Notes under the pieces: generated by a model
What the model was told of the DNA's origin: nothing
Database searches by the model: none
Seen by the model: the letters and a program-made list of their open reading frames with translations, nothing else
Program-made: the position numbers and the translations under genes
Part shown: positions 58,920 through 64,000 of the stretch, in pieces
Position numbering within the stretch: position 1 is the first letter of the stretch
Layout: every line of letters starts with the position of its first letter
Source: Lelliottia nimipressuralis
GTDB taxonomy: Bacteria; Pseudomonadota; Gammaproteobacteria; Enterobacterales; Enterobacteriaceae
NCBI RefSeq assembly: GCF_004115925.1
Contig: NZ_SDDX01000020.1
Location: forward strand, 186,001 to 250,000
Direction of reading: 5' to 3'
Length of the DNA: 64,000 nucleotides

Positions 58920-60542
58920 ATGGCTCATTTTTGTGCGCAATCCCCCTCTTTTATTTTGCATCAGGTCACCTGTCAGTTTGCGACGGGCGATACCCTTTTG
59001 GGTCCGCTGAATTTAGCGCTGGAACCGTCGCTTTGTGCGCTGGTCGGGCGTAACGGCAGCGGCAAAACACGCCTTTTACGCCTGCTGGCCGGGCTGGACT
59101 CACCGACAAGTGGTCATATCGAGCGTCGCGGGTCGCATGTTTACGTCGCGCAGCAGCATGATATTTCTGCGCAGACCACCCTGGCCGAACTGCTTGGCTA
59201 CGACGACATTTTCGCGGCCCGCCGACGCATCGACAGCGGTGACTATCAGCCGGACGATCTGGAACGTCTCGACGGTTACTGGGACTTAGCTGAACGGTTA
59301 ACCGCGGCGTTTCTCACGGCCAATCTTCCTCCTTTCGATCCCGAAAACCTCGCGTCTTCCCTTAGCGGCGGCGAACGCGTGCGGGCTTTGCTGTGCGGGG
59401 CTTTTACCGCTAATGCCGATTATCTGCTGCTTGATGAGCCGACGAACCACCTCGACAGACAGGGGCGTGAATGGTTTTACGCCCAGCTCGCGCGTTGTAG
59501 CTGCGGCGTGATGGTCGCGACTCACGATCGGGAATTACTGGCGCAGGTGCCGCGCATACTGGAACTTAGCGGTACCGGGCTGCGCGTTTATGGCGGCAAT
59601 TACGACGACTATCAACGCCAGCGGGATGCCGAACAGCAGGCGGCGCGTGCGGCGCTGGACCATGCTGCCACGGAGCGCAAACGCACCCGCGCTCGTATGC
59701 ACAAAGAGCATGACGCCAGTCAGCGGCGGTCGGCGCAAACGCTGCGCACGGTCGATTCCATGAACATCGCCTCCTTTGAACGGATTAAATACAAAATGGC
59801 GGCGAAAGAGCGGCCCGGTACGTGGCGCAAGCAGCATCATGAACAAACTGACGCCCTGAATACCGCGGTAAAACAGGCGCGTGAGCGGGTGGAGGAAGAG
59901 AATCCGGTGATGTTTACCCTGCCGGGCAGCCGCATTGCCGAGGGCAAACAGGCGATCGTCCTGCAGGAGCTGGTTCTCCCGTACGTGAACATGCCCCCTG
60001 TTAACTGGCGCATGGACGGGCCGATGCGCGTGGCGCTACGCGGGCCGAACGGCTGCGGGAAATCGACATTATTGAAGATTATTCTCGGTGAGCTGGAAGC
60101 TGTTTCAGGAACCTGTCGCGTGTCGGTGCAAAGTGCGTATCTCGATCAGCACCTGTCGCAGCTGGATCTTACACAGTCCGTCATGACGCATCTCAATCTG
60201 CATGACACGCCGCTGGAAGAGGGCGTGCTGCGAAGTCGTCTGGCGCAGCTTCAACTGGGTGCGGATAAAGTCTCCCTGCCGCTGAGGGAGCTGAGCGGCG
60301 GCGAGCGTCTGAAAGCGGCGTTGGCGTGCGTCCTGTGGCGAGAAGAGGCTACTCAACTGCTGCTGCTGGATGAACCGACGAACCATCTGGATTTGGCGTC
60401 TGTACAGGCTATTGAAGCGGCGCTGGCCGGTTTTCCCGGTGCGCTGCTGGTGGTGTCCCACGATCAGGCTTTCCTTAATGGACTCCAGCTGACCCATGAG
60501 ATGGTGTGGGATGAGAAAGGATGGCGTTGTGAACGGCTCTAG
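58920..60542 (+). CDS. ABC-F family ATPase
   Basis: A 540-residue soluble protein with two ABC domains and no membrane part. Walker A motifs are GRNGSGKT (residues 43-50) and GPNGCGKST in the second half. LSGGERVRALLCG and LSGGERLKAALACVL are the signatures, and LLLDEPTNHLD occurs in both halves. The charged linker between them (about 235-315, ending before RPGTWRKQHHEQ) would reach towards the ribosome in this class. ABC-F proteins act on translation or protect ribosomes from antibiotics; I cannot assign this one to a named E. coli member (EttA, Uup, YbiT, YheS). The ATG at 58920 has AGGAG five bases upstream. Possible transferred gene. Confidence 0.88.
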   Translation: MAHFCAQSPSFILHQVTCQFATGDTLLGPLNLALEPSLCALVGRNGSGKTRLLRLLAGLDSPTSGHIERRGSHVYVAQQHDISAQTTLAELLGYDDIFAARRRIDSGDYQPDDLERLDGYWDLAERLTAAFLTANLPPFDPENLASSLSGGERVRALLCGAFTANADYLLLDEPTNHLDRQGREWFYAQLARCSCGVMVATHDRELLAQVPRILELSGTGLRVYGGNYDDYQRQRDAEQQAARAALDHAATERKRTRARMHKEHDASQRRSAQTLRTVDSMNIASFERIKYKMAAKERPGTWRKQHHEQTDALNTAVKQARERVEEENPVMFTLPGSRIAEGKQAIVLQELVLPYVNMPPVNWRMDGPMRVALRGPNGCGKSTLLKIILGELEAVSGTCRVSVQSAYLDQHLSQLDLTQSVMTHLNLHDTPLEEGVLRSRLAQLQLGADKVSLPLRELSGGERLKAALACVLWREEATQLLLLDEPTNHLDLASVQAIEAALAGFPGALLVVSHDQAFLNGLQLTHEMVWDEKGWRCERL

Positions 60543-60550
60543 AATACAAA

Positions 60551-60568
60551 CCCCCGCAATTGCGGGGG
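60551..60568 (-). terminator. palindrome between the ABC-F gene and yiaG, probable terminator
   Basis: CCCCCGCAATTGCGGGGG is a perfect 9-base-pair palindrome. On the minus strand it is followed by TTTGTATT, suiting the end of yiaG; on the plus strand no T-run follows. Confidence 0.65.
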
Positions 60569-60589
60569 CGATAAGATGAACGTATTAAC

Positions 60590-60871
60590 TTACTGCGTAC
60601 TGACTGTTCGAGCGACCTGAATCATGCGCATCAGTTTCAGCTCGGTCGTGGAGGGTTTTACACGTTTTGATTCCCACTCATGGACCAAGGCCACACTGAC
60701 GCCCATCTCTCGGGCGAAATCATCAATTTTTAACCCTGTCCCTTTGCGTAATCGCTCAAATTCAGTAAAGGGATTCGTCTTTTGGGACGGGGTAACGGTC
60801 TGCGATAAATCTTTAAAAACAATTTGTTCCAGGCTGCTTAACAGCTCAAGCATAGGATCTTTAGATTCCAT
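60590..60871 (-). CDS. yiaG: YiaG, HTH-type regulator
   Basis: A 93-residue protein with a C-terminal Xre/MqsA-like helix-turn-helix (LRKGTGLKIDDFAREMGVSV then LVHEWESKRVKPS). The N-terminal 30 residues, DPMLELLSSLEQIVFKD, match E. coli YiaG. Targets unknown; it resembles the antitoxin-type HTH regulators but no toxin partner is adjacent. Divergent from yiaF. Confidence 0.93.
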   Translation of the reverse strand: MESKDPMLELLSSLEQIVFKDLSQTVTPSQKTNPFTEFERLRKGTGLKIDDFAREMGVSVALVHEWESKRVKPSTTELKLMRMIQVARTVSTQ

Positions 60872-61200
60872 TAAGAACTCCTCTTAAATCACACAGCGGG
60901 ATCGTGAACATCAGAGAGCCAATTAAGGATAGCCTCAAAAGAGTGCAAAAGATTGTCACGTCTGTGATTAATCGTGCGGTAACGATCGCCTTATTCGTTT
61001 CAGCAAAAGAGAGCGTGACGCTAATTGCCTGATTAATCGAAACAGGCTTTGCGCAGTATTTTTTTGTAAATCGTAAGAAATAAACCGGCAATAGCCGTTT
61101 TGCATGAAAAGAGTATCCTGACGGCCTGACCTGGACTATCCTAATCAGCGTCGGGCACGCGTGTGCCGGTGTGCGTTTTTTGGGTGAAAGGAGTATTAAA
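60872..61200. promoter_or_regulatory. yiaG / yiaF divergent region
   Basis: These 329 bases hold no supported gene. Near yiaF, GGCAC (61154-61158), gcgt, GTGCC (61163-61167) forms a hairpin; six T follow at 61176-61181, nine bases later, giving a poor terminator or attenuator-like leader. AAAGGAG at 61187-61193 serves yiaF. hokA, found near cspA in E. coli, is not seen here. Confidence 0.5.
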
Positions 61201-61911
61201 ATGGCGACAGGAAAGTCCTGCTCTCGCTGGTTTGCGCCTATTGCGGCGTTGTTGATGGTAGTTAGCCTGAGTGGGTGTTTCGATAAAGAAGGCGATCAGC
61301 GTAAAGCGTTTATCGATTTTCTACAAAATACCGTGATGCGCAGTGGCGAGCATCTGCCGACGCTGACTGCGGATCAGAAAAAACAGTTTGGTCCCTTCGT
61401 TTCCGATTACGCCATCCTTTATGGTTATTCACAGCAGGTGAATCAGGCGATGGATTCCGGTTTGCGTCCGGTTGTGGACAGCGTTAACGCAATCCGCGTT
61501 CCACAGGACTATATGACTCAGCGTGAACCGCTGCGCCAGTCTAATGGTGCGCTCGGGGTGCTGAGCCAGCAGCTACAGAATGCGAAAATGCAGGCTGATG
61601 CGGCGCGTTCTGCGCTGAAACAGGGTGAAGATCTGAAACCTGTGTTTGATCAGGTGTACGAGAAAGTTGTCACCAAACCTTCAGATGCAATGCAGCCGCT
61701 GATCCCAGCCGCGCAGATCTTTAGCCAGCAACTGGTGCAGGTGGGCGATTTTATCTCCCAGCAGGGGACGCAGGTGAGCTTTGTCTCTAACGGCATTCAG
61801 TTCCCAACGTCTCAGCAAGCCAGCCAGTACAACACGCTGATTGGGCCGCTTGCCTCTCAGCACCAGGCCTTTAGCCAGGCGTGGAGCGCGGCAGTCACCG
61901 CGACGGAATAA
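61201..61911 (+). CDS. yiaF: YiaF, DUF3053 lipoprotein
   Basis: A 236-residue lipoprotein with lipobox LSGC (Cys at about residue 26) after the start MATGKSCSRWFAP at 61201, chosen for its AAAGGAG and identity to E. coli. The mature part is helical and Gln/Ala-rich (about 125-200, probably coiled-coil). Function unknown. The terminator follows directly. Confidence 0.93.
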   Translation: MATGKSCSRWFAPIAALLMVVSLSGCFDKEGDQRKAFIDFLQNTVMRSGEHLPTLTADQKKQFGPFVSDYAILYGYSQQVNQAMDSGLRPVVDSVNAIRVPQDYMTQREPLRQSNGALGVLSQQLQNAKMQADAARSALKQGEDLKPVFDQVYEKVVTKPSDAMQPLIPAAQIFSQQLVQVGDFISQQGTQVSFVSNGIQFPTSQQASQYNTLIGPLASQHQAFSQAWSAAVTATE

Positions 61912-61915
61912 AAGA

Positions 61916-61942
61916 AAACCCCGCCTGGTGCGGGGTTTTTTA
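61916..61942 (+). terminator. yiaF terminator
   Basis: CCCCGC (61919-61924), loop ctggt, GCGGGG (61930-61935), then six T. Confidence 0.9.
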
Positions 61943-61962
61943 CAAGCTGATAAAAATAATGC

Positions 61963-61991
61963 TTGTCATTCATCTACCACATCGGTATAAC
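61963..61991 (+). promoter_or_regulatory. cspA promoter
   Basis: TTGTCA (61963-61968), a 17-base spacer and TATAAC (61986-61991) give a good sigma-70 promoter. It places the transcription start at about 61999, just before the cold-box sequence. Confidence 0.7.
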
Positions 61992-61998
61992 TATTCCT

Positions 61999-62156
61999 GT
62001 CGGTTTGTTACACAGACCTAAAGCAGTTTAGTTAAGTAGTCCAGATGAGTTATCCAAAGATATCTTCGTAGTGACCCTTCCTTCATCGCTTAAAAATCTG
62101 TAACACATTCCATCATCGCGCCGGAAGGCAAAACGTATTTTAAAAAGGTAATTTCT
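61999..62156 (+). ncRNA. cspA 5' untranslated thermosensor
   Basis: About 158 bases, the length of the E. coli cspA leader. It opens with a cold-box-like CGGTTTGTTACACAGACC (62001-62018). Conserved blocks follow: AAAGCAGT, AGAGTTATC-like, CTTCGTAGTG and AAAATCTGTAA. An upstream-box-like GCCGGAAGGCAAA (62120-62132) lies just before AAAAAGG. In E. coli this RNA refolds at low temperature to expose the start and become stable. Confidence 0.82.
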
Positions 62157-62369
62157 ATGTCTGGTAAAATGACTGGTCTGGTAAAATGGTTCAACGCTGA
62201 TAAAGGCTTCGGCTTCATCACTCCTGACGATGGCTCTAAAGATGTATTCGTACACTTCTCTGCTATCCAGAACGAAGGCTACAAATCTTTGGACGAAGGT
62301 CAGAAAGTTTCCTTCACCATCGAAAGCGGCGCTAAAGGCCCAGCAGCTGGTAACGTTGTAAGCCTGTAA
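62157..62369 (+). CDS. cspA: major cold shock protein CspA
   Basis: A 70-residue single cold-shock domain that binds single-stranded RNA and DNA and melts RNA structure at low temperature. RNP1 is KGFGFITP (residues about 16-23) and RNP2 is DVFVHFSA (about 29-36). Nearly identical to E. coli CspA, and preceded by the characteristic long leader, which distinguishes it from other Csp paralogues. Confidence 0.95.
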   Translation: MSGKMTGLVKWFNADKGFGFITPDDGSKDVFVHFSAIQNEGYKSLDEGQKVSFTIESGAKGPAAGNVVSL

Positions 62370-62400
62370 GCTTCCAACTCAGCAGCACAAGAATTTAAAA

Positions 62401-62423
62401 ACCCGCCTCTGGCGGGCTTTTTT
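62401..62423. terminator. terminator between cspA and ghrB
   Basis: CCCGCC (62402-62407), loop tct, GGCGGG (62411-62416), then c and T6 on the plus strand; preceded by an A-run, so it could also end the convergent ghrB transcript. Confidence 0.88.
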
Positions 62424-62440
62424 CGTTTCAGGCTTTGTGA

Positions 62441-63412
62441 TTATTTTACCTGCGGGTTCACGCAGTTCTTCTCAACTTTCCCGTTAAGCGCATCGATCAG
62501 GTTATCCACCGCCGTGGACGCCATATTGTATCTCGTCTCATGAGTGGCCGAACCGATATGCGGCAGCGCAACCACGTTTGGCAATGTCAGCAGCGGCGAA
62601 TCGATCGGCAGCGGCTCCTGCTCGAACACATCCAGACCCGCCGCGTGGATCTCACCCTTTTGCAAGGCTTCAATCAACGCTTTCTCATCCACCACTGGCC
62701 CACGGCCTGCGTTGATGAAAATGGCCGTTTTTTTCATTTTCTCAAACTCAGCTTTACCGATAAGATGATGCGTCTCATCCGTCAGCGGCAGGATCAGGCA
62801 GACATAATCCGCTTCCTGCAGCAGTGTATCTAACTCACAGTAACGGCCATTGAAACGCTCTTCAGCTTCTTTATGCTGACGGCGTGCATTGTAGAGAATC
62901 GGCATGTTAAAGCCGAAATGCGCGCGCTGAGCCAGCGCCAGCCCGATCCGGCCCATGCCGACAATCCCCAGCGTTTTGCCGTGAACGTCCACACCAAACC
63001 AGTCGGGACCGATGCTTTTAGTCCATTCGCCTGCTTTCACGCGCTCAGCCACTTCCACAACGCGACGCGCAGTGCTCAGCACCAGCGCCATCAGCGTATC
63101 CGCAACCGTCTCGGTGAGTGCGGTTGGCGTGTGCATCAGCAGAACATTGCGTGCGTTAAGCGCCTCGACGTCAAAGTTGTCGTAGCCGACAGAGATCGTC
63201 GAAGTCGCACGAAGCTTCGGCATTTTCTCCAGCAATGCGCTATCCACTTTTTCGCTTGATCCCAGCAGCCCCTCCGCGCTGGCAAAGGCTTCCGCGTGCT
63301 GCGCCACGGTCTCCTGGCTCAGGTTTTTCACCTGCGTGACGGTGAAATGTTCCTCAAGACGTTTGTGTAGATCGTCGGGCAGTGCTTTATACAAAATGAC
63401 GGACGGCTTCAT
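62441..63412 (-). CDS. ghrB: glyoxylate/hydroxypyruvate/2-ketogluconate reductase
   Basis: NADPH-linked 2-hydroxyacid dehydrogenase of 323 residues reducing glyoxylate, hydroxypyruvate and 2-keto-D-gluconate. The nucleotide motif GMGRIG and the catalytic Arg ([11 protein letters not shown]), Glu (FEQEPLP) and His ([12 protein letters not shown]) are all present. GGAG precedes the ATG. An MFS gene lies immediately upstream in the same direction (26 bases), suggesting a transporter-reductase pair. Confidence 0.95.
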   Translation of the reverse strand: MKPSVILYKALPDDLHKRLEEHFTVTQVKNLSQETVAQHAEAFASAEGLLGSSEKVDSALLEKMPKLRATSTISVGYDNFDVEALNARNVLLMHTPTALTETVADTLMALVLSTARRVVEVAERVKAGEWTKSIGPDWFGVDVHGKTLGIVGMGRIGLALAQRAHFGFNMPILYNARRQHKEAEERFNGRYCELDTLLQEADYVCLILPLTDETHHLIGKAEFEKMKKTAIFINAGRGPVVDEKALIEALQKGEIHAAGLDVFEQEPLPIDSPLLTLPNVVALPHIGSATHETRYNMASTAVDNLIDALNGKVEKNCVNPQVK

Positions 63413-63438
63413 GCTAATCTCCGTTGATTTTAAAAGGT

Positions 63439-64000
63439 TCAGGCGTGACGTGCGCCAGCAGGAATTTGTTGATTATTAGCAGGCTTAACAATCAAAGTAA
63501 GCCACACAGAAGCGAAAAGTGCCACCCCCATAAATATGTACGAGGCCGACGGGCTGCCGGTGGCACCGTTGAGATAGCCAACAAACCACGAGCCGAAGAA
63601 CGAACCTAACGCTCCCATGCTGTTGATCAGCGCCATCGCGCCACCGGCTACGTTACGCGGCAGCATTTCCGGGATGATGGCAAAGAACGGACCGTACGGC
63701 GCGTACATGGCCGCGCCAGCGATCACCAGCAGCGTGTAAGAGACCCAGAAGTGGTTTGCGCCTACCGCCCATGAACCGATAAAGGCGAACGCGGCAATCA
63801 ACAGCAGCGGCCAAACGAATAATTTACGGTTTTGCAGCTTATCCGAGGCCCATGACACCACGATCATCGCGATCGTTGCCGCCAGATACGGTACCGACGA
63901 CAGCCAGCCCACTTCCACCATGCCGAGGTTTTCGCCGCCGCTGCGAATAATCGACGGCAGCCACAGCACAAAACCGTACACCCCGATGCTCCACGCGAAA
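63439..64000 (-). CDS. MFS transporter, C-terminal part (runs off window), possibly for 2-ketogluconate
   Basis: The frame is open from the window edge ([20 protein letters not shown]) to the TGA-type stop at 63439, about 186 residues with five to six hydrophobic segments. Features such as [20 protein letters not shown] and [20 protein letters not shown] place it in the anion:cation symporter family. Placed directly before ghrB, whose product reduces 2-ketogluconate, it may import that or a related sugar acid. E. coli K-12 has no such gene here. The N-terminal half is outside the window. Confidence 0.8.
   Translation of the reverse strand, partial: FAWSIGVYGFVLWLPSIIRSGGENLGMVEVGWLSSVPYLAATIAMIVVSWASDKLQNRKLFVWPLLLIAAFAFIGSWAVGANHFWVSYTLLVIAGAAMYAPYGPFFAIIPEMLPRNVAGGAMALINSMGALGSFFGSWFVGYLNGATGSPSASYIFMGVALFASVWLTLIVKPANNQQIPAGARHA

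Overview
The window is a chromosomal stretch from a member of the Enterobacteriaceae. Gene order follows the E. coli 80-81 minute region from gpmM to ghrB, and the proteins are close to the E. coli ones. A Klebsiella/Enterobacter-type yiaKLX1X2 operon stands where E. coli has the yiaMNO TRAP genes. yibT, yiaY, yiaV, yiaW, yiaA, yiaB, hokA and the yib rhs-type genes are absent. Together this suggests Enterobacter, Lelliottia, Leclercia or a close relative; species cannot be settled by eye.

Layout. 1-4.2 kb: housekeeping genes gpmM (cut by the edge), yibN, grxC, secB, gpsA, cysE. 4.2-8.6 kb: lldPRD L-lactate operon with trmL at its tail, and LldR and ArcA sites in front. 8.6-13.4 kb: yibL and the mtlADR mannitol operon behind a long control region with four CRP-like sites. 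13.4-19 kb: yibI-yibH-yibF and selA-selB for selenocysteine insertion. 19-22.4 kb: aldB, yiaU, yiaT. 22.7-27.4 kb: a hicB remnant, then a GH127 beta-L-arabinofuranosidase, a GPH-family sugar transporter and a divergent AraC regulator. 27.4-36 kb: the yiaKLX1X2-lyxK-sgbHUE pathway (2,3-diketo-L-gulonate/L-ascorbate/L-xylulose to D-xylulose 5-phosphate) with its IclR regulator yiaJ; lyxK carries a one-base frameshift. 36-40.7 kb: avtA, malS, bax. 40.7-48.9 kb: D-xylose genes xylFGHR and xylAB around one divergent control region. 49-51.5 kb: a cysteine-hydrolase/GlxA-type regulator pair, then wecH. 51.7-55.1 kb: ysaB, glyQ, glyS. 55.1-60.5 kb: an accessory islet. 60.6-64 kb: yiaG, yiaF, cspA, ghrB and a truncated MFS transporter.

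The most unusual part is the 55.1-58.7 kb islet. It encodes a type VI secretion effector with an Hcp domain fused to a DUF2235 (Tle1-type) lipase domain. Two complete DUF2931 lipoproteins and a third truncated one follow, very likely immunity proteins. The linkers between the copies repeat the last codons of the effector gene. An ABC-F ATPase gene preceded by two tiny overlapping ORFs comes next. No T6SS structural gene lies in the window, so the machine must be encoded elsewhere.

Metabolically, the window joins several routes into the pentose-phosphate pathway (xylose, L-xylulose/ascorbate, perhaps arabinofuranosides) with mannitol and lactate use. Visible CRP-, MalT-, LldR- and ArcA-type sites point to catabolite and redox control. 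Several RNA hairpins sit over ribosome binding sites (trmL, the cysteine hydrolase) or in leaders (cspA). All calls rest on reading and recalled family knowledge; no searches or folding runs were made.
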